Of a stretch of 64,000 bases of DNA, positions 27,301 to 34,471 are shown piece after piece (positions within the stretch are counted from its first letter, which is position 1; every line of letters starts with the position of its first letter). Position numbers and translations under genes: made by a program. Below the pieces are notes generated by a model. That model was not told the origin of the DNA. It did not search any database and saw only the letters and a program-made list of their open reading frames with translations. This DNA is from Cryobacterium sp. SO1. Its GTDB lineage: Bacteria; Actinomycetota; Actinomycetes; Actinomycetales; Microbacteriaceae. The stretch is from NCBI RefSeq assembly GCF_004210215.2, contig NZ_CP067394.1, forward strand, positions 1,116,001 to 1,180,000, in the 5' to 3' direction.

Positions 27301-27754
27301 GCGCTACAAGGCCACCTTCGAGAGGTCGCCGTGGGCCGCCCTGGCGCCGGAAGAGGTGGAGATCGAGATCCACCACGTGCTGGGCGACCAGGTCTTCATC
27401 TGCAAGCTCGACGCGGTCTACAAGACCCCGACCGGCTATCAGGTGGTGGACTGGAAGACCGGCAAGGCACCCAAGGACGCCGCCGACCTCGAGCTCAAGC
27501 AGACCCAGCTGGCCCTGTACAGGCTCGCCTACGCCCGGTGGAAGGGCATCGACCCGGCCATCGTGGACGCGGTCTTCTACTTCGTGGCCGACGACCGCAT
27601 CGTCGCCCCCGAACGGCTCTACTCCGAGGCTGACCTCTTGGCGGCCTGGGCGTCGGTGGCCGGGGCATCCGCCGTGGCGCCGGTCGTGCCGCCGGTTGTG
27701 TCTCCGGCAGTGTCTCCGGCAGTGGAGATCGGTCCCGTCGCGTCGTCGGTGTAG
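24320..27754 (+). CDS. adnB: ATP-dependent helicase-nuclease subunit AdnB
   Basis: Second AdnAB subunit, 1144 residues, and by motif quality the main motor: PTTEQQAVIEAP (Q motif), AGAGSGKTETM (Walker A), LLDEYQDTSVLQ (Walker B), GDPHQSIYGWRGA, FTWRNP, IHGSKGLEWDYVAIPG and YVATTRAQQQL. The C-terminal nuclease module contains VVDWKTGKAP with the catalytic Asp and Lys. The start ATG overlaps the adnA stop by 4 bases, so the subunits are translationally coupled. The last 45 codons (Val/Pro/Ser/Ala-rich) are antisense to the end of the convergent APH-fold gene. Confidence 0.9.
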   Translation: MNPETTPARPVSALDIAAALGMFPPTTEQQAVIEAPLRPTLVVAGAGSGKTETMANRVLWLLANAHARPDQILGLTFTRKAAGELAERINGRIRQLSEAGLMPSASGADGGADGAADAGTGETASVRPLDSADLFNAPAVSTYNSFASRLFTDNALLLGREPESVLLSETSAWLLARRVVVAHGDGRLVQYGKGVDAVTEAVLSLSRALAENPPPFVPGVEPVPHDLARLANSFGYLADLPYGNPRKKKPYDSVLEAISAVAPLPVLAELADAYGAEKRRQGLIEFSDQVALALQVCRKVPAVVSRYRDQYRIVLLDEYQDTSVLQTELLRTLFAHHPVMSVGDPHQSIYGWRGASSANLLGFSTDFAGLANTEAPSMSLSFTWRNPVTVLETANALVAPLSAELRARPNGIQVETLKVPSGKAAGQVQAAMHESIADEAAAIARWFAARLGSRPGAPETEPESGAMLFRARRDMEFYAEVLREHGVSAHVLGLGGLLSTPEVADVLAVLRVVHDPAAGSDLIRLLTGGRWRIGVRDLQALSGVAGWLATHDWAQKAVPDELKAKLRASVAAEESRSLVDALDFVASAPESHGQLAAFSDDGRQRLRQAGRQLAWLRSRSGLGLLDFVRLIEQETLLDLELVANESHGRALANLYAFHDAVSAFLDSDEVGTLASFLRWLARAERQDDLGPRGEAAEPGTVQLLTIHGSKGLEWDYVAIPGLTEKNLPAPSREVSGWLRFGELPYPCRGDRAELPELKRLGHETQMSFDIEFELYKQELADRHDAEERRLIYVATTRAQQQLLLTGAFWGGGTTVRRPSRYLLELAEAGLIASLPEGSEHEEKPATDEDATEVWPFDPLGTRRPVVEAAAALVRAHDDPETGAGAETPWSREVTLLLAERAKRLAGPDTLDVPTRIPASRFKDYVDDPAAVLAKLRRPMPERPYRATRLGTLFHSWVEQRSTQASSGDLIDVGPGELDLDGDTDGMPLELEQLERYKATFERSPWAALAPEEVEIEIHHVLGDQVFICKLDAVYKTPTGYQVVDWKTGKAPKDAADLELKQTQLALYRLAYARWKGIDPAIVDAVFYFVADDRIVAPERLYSEADLLAAWASVAGASAVAPVVPPVVSPAVSPAVEIGPVASSV

Positions 27755-28866
27755 TCGGTGTCGAAGCCGGTGCCGTCGAAGCTGGTGACCCTGGCGAATG
27801 AGCCGGTGTCGGCGAAATCGCTGGTGCCGTACTCCGAACTCTCGTCGCTGTTCCGGCCGCCGGACCCGGCCGCCTGGGTGCGCGGGGTGTCCTTGAGCAT
27901 CGACTCGACGTCGGAGACGCTGAGGATCGGCCCGGTGTCGGGGGAGAGCGAGTTCATGGTGTGGCTGTGCACGTTGTCCACCAGCCCGTCGAGCATCGAC
28001 ACGGCGTCCTCCACGATGGCGTCGTCGTGCGTGTCGACGCCGTGCAACAGCCAACGGGCCAGTTCCAGCTCGGCGTAGAGCATCGCCCGCTGGGTGATCA
28101 GAGGGTCGTTGCCCTGCCGGGCGGCGGTGTAGGTGGCCACGGCGGTCTCCGCGGCGTTGCCGCGGGCGGCCAGTAGCCAGTTGAGGTCGCGGGCCGGGTC
28201 GCCCACACAAAGCCCCGACCAGCCGAGCACACCGCAGACGGCGTCGTCGCTGATCAGGAACGAATCCGCGGTCAGCGCCCCGTGGATCACGGTCGGCGCG
28301 AACTGCCAGAGAGCGTCATCGTCGGTGGCGAGTTCCCAGCGCCGCAGCAGCGCCGCGGGCAGCTTGCCCGTGTTCGCGGCCCGGTCGATCAGGTCGATGG
28401 TGGAGGTGCGGCAGTCCTGGGCGCTCTGCTGCACCAGACCGGCGTCACCGATGAACGCCGAGGGTAGACCGTGGATGGCGGCGATCGCTCGCCCGATCGA
28501 ACCCGACACACCCTCATGGCCGGTGAGGGCATCCGCGTCATAGGAGGCGCCGGGCAGGCGCTCATAGACCACGGCCCTGGTGCCCTCGAACGGTGCCTGA
28601 CCCACAAAAACGGGCACGTCGAACGGCAGCCGGCTGCGGTTGCCTGTGGTGAGCGCGCGGAGCGCCACGAGGTCGGCGGACTGCTCGGTTTCGGCCGCCT
28701 GCGACGTGGGAACCCTGATGATCAGCTCCCTCTCGTCGCGGGTGATCAGCAGGGCAGAGTCGAACAACCCGTCGCCGGCGTGACTGTGGTTTCGGGCGTG
28801 TGCGACGTCGAGCTCAGGCACTGCATTGGTGGCCAACGCGGCTAGAGTGAGATGGGATCTGGCCAT
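27619..28866 (-). CDS. APH-fold phosphotransferase-like protein, probable pseudokinase
   Basis: 415 residues. Residues 1-290 follow the aminoglycoside/macrolide phosphotransferase fold, but the catalytic loop HGDxxxxN reads HGALTADS (residues 195-202), and the metal-binding Asp of the I-D-W motif is glycine (GVLGWSGL, residue 215), although VGDPARDL follows normally. Without these residues phosphotransfer is unlikely, so the protein may bind nucleotide or act structurally. A Thr/Ala/Gly/Asp-rich tail of about 100 residues follows. The ATG at 28866 is preferred over far-upstream starts because TAACCT lies 7 bases before it. The 3' end overlaps adnB by 136 bases. Confidence 0.75.
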   Translation of the reverse strand: MARSHLTLAALATNAVPELDVAHARNHSHAGDGLFDSALLITRDERELIIRVPTSQAAETEQSADLVALRALTTGNRSRLPFDVPVFVGQAPFEGTRAVVYERLPGASYDADALTGHEGVSGSIGRAIAAIHGLPSAFIGDAGLVQQSAQDCRTSTIDLIDRAANTGKLPAALLRRWELATDDDALWQFAPTVIHGALTADSFLISDDAVCGVLGWSGLCVGDPARDLNWLLAARGNAAETAVATYTAARQGNDPLITQRAMLYAELELARWLLHGVDTHDDAIVEDAVSMLDGLVDNVHSHTMNSLSPDTGPILSVSDVESMLKDTPRTQAAGSGGRNSDESSEYGTSDFADTGSFARVTSFDGTGFDTDYTDDATGPISTAGDTAGDTTGGTTGATADAPATDAQAAKRSASE

Positions 28867-28879
28867 GCCTTCTAGGTTA
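28867..28879 (-). promoter_or_regulatory. Leaderless-type -10 of the APH-fold gene
   Basis: TAACCT on the minus strand (28879-28874), 7 bases before the ATG at 28866. Confidence 0.5.
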
Positions 28880-28959
28880 GGTCGAGTTCCTCCCGGTGAG
28901 GCCATTCGCCACGCCTGCAGACAACTTCGGCACGTGTTGCCCGATCTTTGAGGGGTCAC

Positions 28960-29958
28960 ATGTCGTTCAGGTTCACGGCCAGGCTGCCGCTGTCCCGGCA
29001 CGCCGTCGATCGCGACCACGACGCCCGCTCCGAACCCGACCTGTTCGAGAGGCTCTGGGCGGATGCCGGCACCCGGGTTCTGCCGCTCTGGCACGGCAAG
29101 GTGCTGCTCGCCCCTGCCCTCGCACCCGCCGCTGCCCTCGCACCCGCCGTCGCCGGGAACGCCGCGCCCCGGCTGCTGCTGCTGGCGCCGGCCGATCTCG
29201 CCGACCCGGCGACAACCACCCCGCGGGTCTACCTCGGCCGGTCGCTGGACGCCGACGCCGCCGAACCCGTGGGCACCCCGCTCGTGGTCGTGCAGCTGGA
29301 CGACGACCAGGCCGCCAGGCTCGAACCCGACGAAACCGCCTGGGTGGGCCTCCGCGACTACGCCACCCTGCTCTCCGACCGCGACACGGGCATCCTCACC
29401 GAGTCCCTCGGCATCCTGCACTGGCACGACTCGCACCCGCACTGCCCGCGCTGCGGCGCCGCGACCGACGTGACCACCGGCGGCTGGGTGCGGCACTGCC
29501 CCGTCGACGGCAGCCAGGTGTTCCCGCGCACCGACGCGGCCGTGATCGTGCTGATCACCGACGACCGGGACCGGGTGTTACTCGGCTCCAACGCCATGTG
29601 GGAGGCCAACCGGTATTCCCTGCTGGCCGGTTTCGTCGAACCCGGCGAATCGTTCGAATCCGCCGTGGTGCGCGAGGTCTTCGAGGAATCCGGTATCCGG
29701 GTCGCCGACGCCGTCTACCGCGGGTCGCAGCCGTGGCCGTTCCCGGCGTCGATCATGGTCGGTTTCACCGCCAGACTGGCCGACGGCCAGCACGCAGGCT
29801 CCCTGGTGCCCGACGGCACCGAGATCCTCGACCTGCGCTGGTTCAGCCGCGCCGAGCTCGCCGATCCCGACAACGGCATCATGCTGCCCGGACCGTCGTC
29901 GATCGCCCGCGCCCTCATCGACGACTGGCTGGCCCAGCCGGAGCTGCCGGGTGTCTGA
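28960..29958 (+). CDS. nudC: NAD(+)/NADH pyrophosphatase NudC
   Basis: 332 residues. The Nudix box GFVEPGESFESAVVREVFEE is followed about 15 residues on by SQPWPFPASIM, the SQPWPFPxS signature that distinguishes NudC from other Nudix enzymes. The family cleaves NADH to NMNH and AMP and removes NAD caps from RNA. A zinc-ribbon-like segment precedes (HCPRCGAAT ... RHCPVDGSQ), but only three cysteines are present, so metal binding is uncertain. The ATG at 28960 has GAGGGG 5 bases upstream. The stop overlaps the uvrD2 start by 8 bases. Confidence 0.92.
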   Translation: MSFRFTARLPLSRHAVDRDHDARSEPDLFERLWADAGTRVLPLWHGKVLLAPALAPAAALAPAVAGNAAPRLLLLAPADLADPATTTPRVYLGRSLDADAAEPVGTPLVVVQLDDDQAARLEPDETAWVGLRDYATLLSDRDTGILTESLGILHWHDSHPHCPRCGAATDVTTGGWVRHCPVDGSQVFPRTDAAVIVLITDDRDRVLLGSNAMWEANRYSLLAGFVEPGESFESAVVREVFEESGIRVADAVYRGSQPWPFPASIMVGFTARLADGQHAGSLVPDGTEILDLRWFSRAELADPDNGIMLPGPSSIARALIDDWLAQPELPGV

Positions 29959-31672
29959 CCGCCTGACACCCTCCGCCGAATCCCTGCTCACCGGACTCGA
30001 CGAGCAGCAGCGGGTGGCCGCGGAGGCACTGATCGGGCCGGTCTGCATGCTCGCCGGAGCCGGCACCGGCAAGACCCGCGCCATCACGCACCGCATCGCC
30101 TACGGCGTGATGAGCGGCGCGTACTCGCCCACCCGGGTGATGGCGCTCACCTTCACCGCCCGCTCCGCCGCCGAGCTGCGCGGCCGGCTCCGGCAGCTCG
30201 GCGCCGGCGGTGTCGCCGCGCGCACCTTCCACGCGGCCGCGCTGAGCCAACTGAACTACTTCTGGCCGCACGTCGTCGGCGGCCAGGCCCCGCGCATCCT
30301 CGAGGGCAAGGGCCGGCTGCTCGGCCATGCCGCCGAGGTCCTGAAGCTGAAGCTCGACACCGCCACCCTGCGTGATCTGGCCGGTGAGATCGAATGGCGG
30401 AAGACCAGCGGGCTCTCCCTCGACCAGTACGCCACCGCCGGCCGCGCCCTGCCCGGCCGGCTCGACATCGACCAGACCCTGGACATGCAGGCCGGCTACG
30501 AACGGCTCAAAGACGACCGCAAGCAGATCGACTTCGAAGACGTGCTGCTGGCCATGGCCGGCATGATCGAGGCTGAGCCCTCGGTGGCGCTGCAGGTGCG
30601 CGAACAGTACCGGTTCTTCGTCGTCGACGAATTCCAGGACGTCTCCCCGCTGCAGTACGACCTGCTCAAGCTCTGGCTCGGTGACCGGCGCGACCTCTGC
30701 GTGGTCGGCGACGCCAGCCAGACCATCTACTCGTTCGCCGGCGCCCGCAGCGACTACCTGCTCGACTTCCCCAAACACTACGAAGACGCCACCGTGGTGC
30801 GCCTGGAGCAGAACTACCGGTCGACGGCCGCGATCGTCGCCACCGCCAACCAGCTGATGCGCGGCCGTCCAGGCGCGCTGTCGCTGCACGCCGCCGTCGC
30901 CGACACCGGGGTGGAACCGGCGGTGCGGGAGTACCCCAACGACATGGCCGAGGCCCGAGGCGTGGCCCAGAACATCTTCGAACTCATCGAGTCCGGGGTG
31001 GCGCCGGAGAACATCGCCGTGCTGTACCGGGTCAACGTGCAGGCCGCCCTGCTGGAGACCGCGCTCGGCGACGTCGGCGTGAGTTACCAGATCCGGGGGT
31101 CGAAGCGGTTCTTCGACCTGCCGGAGGTGAAGCAGGCGGTGATGTCGCTGCGCGCGGCATCCGTCTCGATCATGGGCGAACCGCTGTTCAAGTCGGTCAG
31201 CGACGTGCTGCGCGGCCTGGGCTGGAGCCAGACCGCGCCGGACACCCGCGGTGCGGTGCGCGACCGCTGGGAAGCGCTGAACGCGATCATGGGACTCGTC
31301 GACCAGGCCGCCCCCGGCACCACCTTCCGCCAGTTCACCGACGAACTGATGGAACGCCAGGCCGGGCAGCACGAACCCACCGTCGCGGCGGTCACCCTGG
31401 CCACCCTGCACTCCGCCAAGGGCCTGGAATGGGATGCCGTGTTCGTGGTGGGCCTCTCCGAGGGGCTCGTGCCGATCAGCTACGCCGTCACCTTCGAGCA
31501 GGTCGACGAGGAACGCCGGCTGCTCTACGTCGGTGTCACCCGGGCGCGCAAACGCCTCTCCCTCAGCTGGTCCGCGGCCGGAAACCAGCAGCGTTCCCCG
31601 CGAGAACGATCACGCTTTCTGGCAGAAATCGGCACCCGCACCGCTCGTGCGGCCGGTGCGCGCGGCGCCTGA
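29951..31672 (+). CDS. uvrD2: SF1A DNA helicase UvrD2, short form
   Basis: 573 residues with the UvrD motifs: LDEQQRVAAEA, AGAGTGKTRAITH, VDEFQDVSPLQYDLL, GDASQTIYSFAGA, LHSAKGLEWDAVFVVGLSEG and YVGVTRARKRLSLSW. Position directly after nudC matches mycobacterial uvrD2 (Rv3198c), a 3'-5' DNA translocase. The mycobacterial protein is about 700 residues with an HRDC domain and a tetracysteine motif after the core; here the protein ends just past the motor (SRFLAEIG plus about 12 residues). GTG start overlaps nudC. The last 36 codons are antisense to the E1-like gene. Confidence 0.88.
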   Translation: MSDRLTPSAESLLTGLDEQQRVAAEALIGPVCMLAGAGTGKTRAITHRIAYGVMSGAYSPTRVMALTFTARSAAELRGRLRQLGAGGVAARTFHAAALSQLNYFWPHVVGGQAPRILEGKGRLLGHAAEVLKLKLDTATLRDLAGEIEWRKTSGLSLDQYATAGRALPGRLDIDQTLDMQAGYERLKDDRKQIDFEDVLLAMAGMIEAEPSVALQVREQYRFFVVDEFQDVSPLQYDLLKLWLGDRRDLCVVGDASQTIYSFAGARSDYLLDFPKHYEDATVVRLEQNYRSTAAIVATANQLMRGRPGALSLHAAVADTGVEPAVREYPNDMAEARGVAQNIFELIESGVAPENIAVLYRVNVQAALLETALGDVGVSYQIRGSKRFFDLPEVKQAVMSLRAASVSIMGEPLFKSVSDVLRGLGWSQTAPDTRGAVRDRWEALNAIMGLVDQAAPGTTFRQFTDELMERQAGQHEPTVAAVTLATLHSAKGLEWDAVFVVGLSEGLVPISYAVTFEQVDEERRLLYVGVTRARKRLSLSWSAAGNQQRSPRERSRFLAEIGTRTARAAGARGA

Positions 31673-32483
31673 CCGCCAGGGACGCCGCGTCGATCGCCAG
31701 CGACGCGGCCGCGAACTCGTTGGAGGACGCGAACACCCTCTCGTGCACGATGCCGGCCGCCGTTGCGGCCACCTCGATGCTCAACCGGGGCGTTTCGGTA
31801 GGCGCCGTGCGCGTCAGCAGCTGGCTGGCGATCGCCGGCCAGGCCGGGTCATCGTCGACGTGCTCGAGCTCCAGGCAGGTCAGGCACGGGCCGGCGCCCG
31901 GCTCCACGAGCGGGCCGATGCGCGCCTCGGTGTCGCTGAACAGCACCGGCAGGTGCGGCACGTCGCGGCGCAACCAGTGCCCGTGCCGCTCAGGTGCGAA
32001 CACGTAGTGGTCCACGATCACGGCGAGGTCGGGGCGTTCGGGTGTGGGGGTGCCTGGCGGGAGGGCGGCCGTGATGCCCAGGTCGGCCAGCAGCTGCCGG
32101 ATGCGTACGGCCGTGTCACCGTCGCCGTCGACGTGAACAACCGGAGCGGTGTCCCGACGGACCGCGGTCGCCGGCCTGCTGACGAACCAGGTCCCGGCGA
32201 GGGACGCCGCGTCGGCGCCCGGCAGCTCCGGTTGAGGATCCAGGCCCACCAGCGCAGGGGCCAGCGCGCCGAGCAGGGCGGTGGTGGCCGCATCCGTCGC
32301 GCCGGCCTGCCGGCCGAGCATCAGCGCACCCGACCGGGGGACCCCCACCCGCAGAGCCGCGATGACGCTCTCGAGCGGCGCCGTGACCCCCGGAACGATG
32401 GCCACCGGCCGGTCGATGCCCAACTGGATGGTGTCCGGGGTGCGCCAGACGAGCGGATACCGCGGGTCGAGTCGAAGGATCAT
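31563..32483 (-). CDS. E1/ThiF-like protein of the TOMM leader-peptide-binding type (orphan)
   Basis: 306 residues. Residues about 114-140 (VVHVDGDGDTAVRIRQLLADLGI) resemble the Rossmann nucleotide loop of E1-like enzymes in degenerate form. A probable zinc site is formed by PCLTC (Cys200, Cys203) and CGC (Cys282, Cys284), as in ThiF-like proteins of azole-peptide (TOMM) pathways. No YcaO cyclodehydratase, dehydrogenase or precursor peptide is in the window, so a peptide-modifying role is doubtful. A similar gene accompanies uvrD2 in other Actinobacteria. Start ATG at 32483 is tentative. The CGC motif lies inside the 110-base overlap with uvrD2. Confidence 0.7.
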   Translation of the reverse strand: MILRLDPRYPLVWRTPDTIQLGIDRPVAIVPGVTAPLESVIAALRVGVPRSGALMLGRQAGATDAATTALLGALAPALVGLDPQPELPGADAASLAGTWFVSRPATAVRRDTAPVVHVDGDGDTAVRIRQLLADLGITAALPPGTPTPERPDLAVIVDHYVFAPERHGHWLRRDVPHLPVLFSDTEARIGPLVEPGAGPCLTCLELEHVDDDPAWPAIASQLLTRTAPTETPRLSIEVAATAAGIVHERVFASSNEFAAASLAIDAASLAVRRRAHRPHERCGCRFLPESVIVLAGNAAGFRPRTS

Positions 32484-32582
32484 CCGGCGATTTTCCCCCA
32501 GACCTGCCGGCGCCGCGGGATCCATCCACAGGCGCCGGCTGATGGCTGCGAGAATGTGCAGGTCCAGCCCAGACTCCGGCTC

Positions 32583-32594
32583 TAGGCTGACGCA
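32583..32594 (+). promoter_or_regulatory. Leaderless-type -10 of the SDR-DUF2867 gene
   Basis: TAGGCT at 32583-32588, 6 bases before the ATG. Confidence 0.55.
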
Positions 32595-34160
32595 ATGACT
32601 GAGAAGACTGCTCGCCGCGTACTGGTCACCGGAGCCACCGGCTACATCGGGGGACGCTTGGTTCCCAAGCTCCTCGAGGCCGGACACACGGTGCGGGTGC
32701 TGGTTCGTTCGCCCCAGAAACTCACCGATGTGCCCTGGGCCGGTGACGTTGAGATCGTCGAAGGCGACCTCGGCGACCGGGACTCGGTGGCCAGGGCGAG
32801 CGCCGGCATCGACGTGTTCTACTACCTGGTGCACTCGATGGGCGCCAAGGGCGACTTCGAGCAGACCGAACGTGTCGCGGCGCGGAACGTGGCCGGTGCC
32901 GCTGCCGACGCCCGGGTTTCCCGCATCGTGTACCTCGGCGGTTTGCACCCCGACAGCCAGACCCTGTCTCCCCACCTGCGTTCCCGCGCCGAGGTCGGCC
33001 GTATCCTGCTGGACTCCGGTGTGCCGACGGTGGCGTTCCAGGCCGGGGTCGTGATCGGGTCGGGGTCGACGTCGTTCGAGATGATCCGGCACCTCACCGA
33101 GGTGCTGCCGTACATGCCGGCGCCGCGCTGGGTGCGCAACTTCATCCAGCCCATCGCGGTGCGCGACGTGCTGTACTACCTCGTCGCCGCCGCCGACGTG
33201 CCCGCGGAGGTCAACCGCACCTTCGACATCGGCGGCCCGGATGTGCTGAGGTACGGCCAGATGATGAACGGTTACGCCGTCGAAGCCGGGCTGAACCAGC
33301 GGCCCATCGCACCACTGCCGGTGCTGACCCCCTGGCTCGCGTCGCAGTGGGTCAACCTCGTCACGCCCATCCCGCGCAGCCTCGCCGTGCCGATCATCGC
33401 GTCGCTGCAATACGACTGTGTCATGCACGAGCACGACATCGACGCCGTGATCCCACCACCGGCCGGCGGCCTCACCACCTACCGCAGGGCGGTGCGGTTG
33501 GCGCTGGGCCGGATGCGCGACGGCGACGTGGAGACCAGTTGGCAGAACGCCGCGACGGAGGGGGCCTCCAGCAACCCGCTGCCCAGCGACCCCGATTGGG
33601 CCGGCCACCTCGTGTACACCGACCTCAAGGAGAAGCGCACCACGGCCAAGCCCGCCGACCTGTGGCGGGTCATCGAGAGCATCGGCGGGGACAACGGCTG
33701 GTACTCCTTCCCGCTGGCCTGGGCGGTACGCGGCTGGATGGACAAGATCGTCGGGGGAGTGGGCCTGCGGCGCGGCCGCCGGCACCCGGACCGCCTGCAG
33801 ACCGGCGACGTGCTCGACTTCTGGCGTGTTGAACGCATCGATCGGGGCAGCTTCCTGCGGTTGCGCGCCGAGATGCGGGTGCCCGGCCGGGCCTGGCTCG
33901 AAATGCGGGCAGAGCCCACGGATGACGGCGGCTCGATCTACCGCCAGCGCGCGGTGTTCTTCCCCCGCGGACTGGGCGGCCGGCTCTACTGGTTCTCGAT
34001 CCTGCCGTTCCACGGGGTGATCTTCAGCGGCATGGCCAACCGCATCACCGCCGCCGCTGAGAAGGAGGCCGCTGTCGTGACCACAGAACCCGGCGATCCC
34101 GCTGGTACCGCTGCGACCCAGGAGACCGTCGCGCCCGCGGAGGTCGCCCTCAACTCCTGA
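32595..34160 (+). CDS. NAD(P)-binding SDR fused to DUF2867
   Basis: 521 residues in two parts. Residues 1-300 are an atypical short-chain dehydrogenase/NmrA-like Rossmann domain (VLVTGATGYIGGRLVPKLLE; the usual YxxxK catalytic pair is not evident). Residues about 340-500 are a DUF2867 domain (DLKEKRTTAKPADLWRVIESIGG ... RAWLEMRAE). This fused architecture is widespread in Actinobacteria and Bacteroidetes; its substrate is unknown. A low-complexity Thr/Glu/Ala tail ends the protein. TAGGCT 6 bases before the ATG and absence of a Shine-Dalgarno site indicate a leaderless transcript. Confidence 0.82.
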   Translation: MTEKTARRVLVTGATGYIGGRLVPKLLEAGHTVRVLVRSPQKLTDVPWAGDVEIVEGDLGDRDSVARASAGIDVFYYLVHSMGAKGDFEQTERVAARNVAGAAADARVSRIVYLGGLHPDSQTLSPHLRSRAEVGRILLDSGVPTVAFQAGVVIGSGSTSFEMIRHLTEVLPYMPAPRWVRNFIQPIAVRDVLYYLVAAADVPAEVNRTFDIGGPDVLRYGQMMNGYAVEAGLNQRPIAPLPVLTPWLASQWVNLVTPIPRSLAVPIIASLQYDCVMHEHDIDAVIPPPAGGLTTYRRAVRLALGRMRDGDVETSWQNAATEGASSNPLPSDPDWAGHLVYTDLKEKRTTAKPADLWRVIESIGGDNGWYSFPLAWAVRGWMDKIVGGVGLRRGRRHPDRLQTGDVLDFWRVERIDRGSFLRLRAEMRVPGRAWLEMRAEPTDDGGSIYRQRAVFFPRGLGGRLYWFSILPFHGVIFSGMANRITAAAEKEAAVVTTEPGDPAGTAATQETVAPAEVALNS

Positions 34161-34227
34161 CCCGCCCCGCGGAACGCACCCCTCCGATGGTCGAGAGTGT
34201 TGTCGCGGTGCTGAGCCAGTTGAGGTG

Positions 34228-34369
34228 GACCCGGTGACCCGGTGACCCGGTCTGTGGTTCGCCCCCGTTTTGTTGGTCGAGCTTGTCAGTGATGATGGTC
34301 GTGGGATCGTCTTGCGTGGTCTCGACCGGCTCGACCAGCGGGGTTGGTCGCGTCCCGGTCTGTGGTTCG
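34228..34369. repeat. Repeat-rich spacer: tandem octamers, direct repeats and REP-like inverted pair
   Basis: GACCCGGT is repeated three times in tandem (34228-34251). CCCGGTCTGTGGTTCG occurs at 34246-34261 and 34354-34369. Between them TTGGTCGAGCTTGTC (34273-34287) and the inverse form of TGGTCGAGCCGGTCGAGACC (34318-34337) form an inverted pair, a motif I associate with repetitive palindromes in Microbacteriaceae. No gene is supported in the 311-base spacer 34161-34471. Confidence 0.6.
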
Positions 34370-34471
34370 ACGCCCACCGTTGGGTAGGCAGCTGACGGAA
34401 CCTTGCCAGCTTTGGCCCTAGCCACGGTCCGGCCGGGAGCGCATCATGGTAGCGAGTGTTGAGGAGTCGAA

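Noticed and set aside
25721-28210. 829-residue open frame on the minus strand opposite adnB
   Set aside because: It is an antisense shadow: composition is His/Arg/Gly/Gln-rich, no domain is recognisable, and the plus strand encodes all AdnB motifs.
28867-29496. Upstream extension of the APH-fold frame
   Set aside because: Antisense to nudC, and the ATG at 28866 has a well-placed -10 element.
32484-34013. Upstream extension of the E1-like frame (total 816 residues)
   Set aside because: The extension lies antisense to the SDR-DUF2867 gene and has shadow-type composition; the E1-like protein itself starts near 32483.
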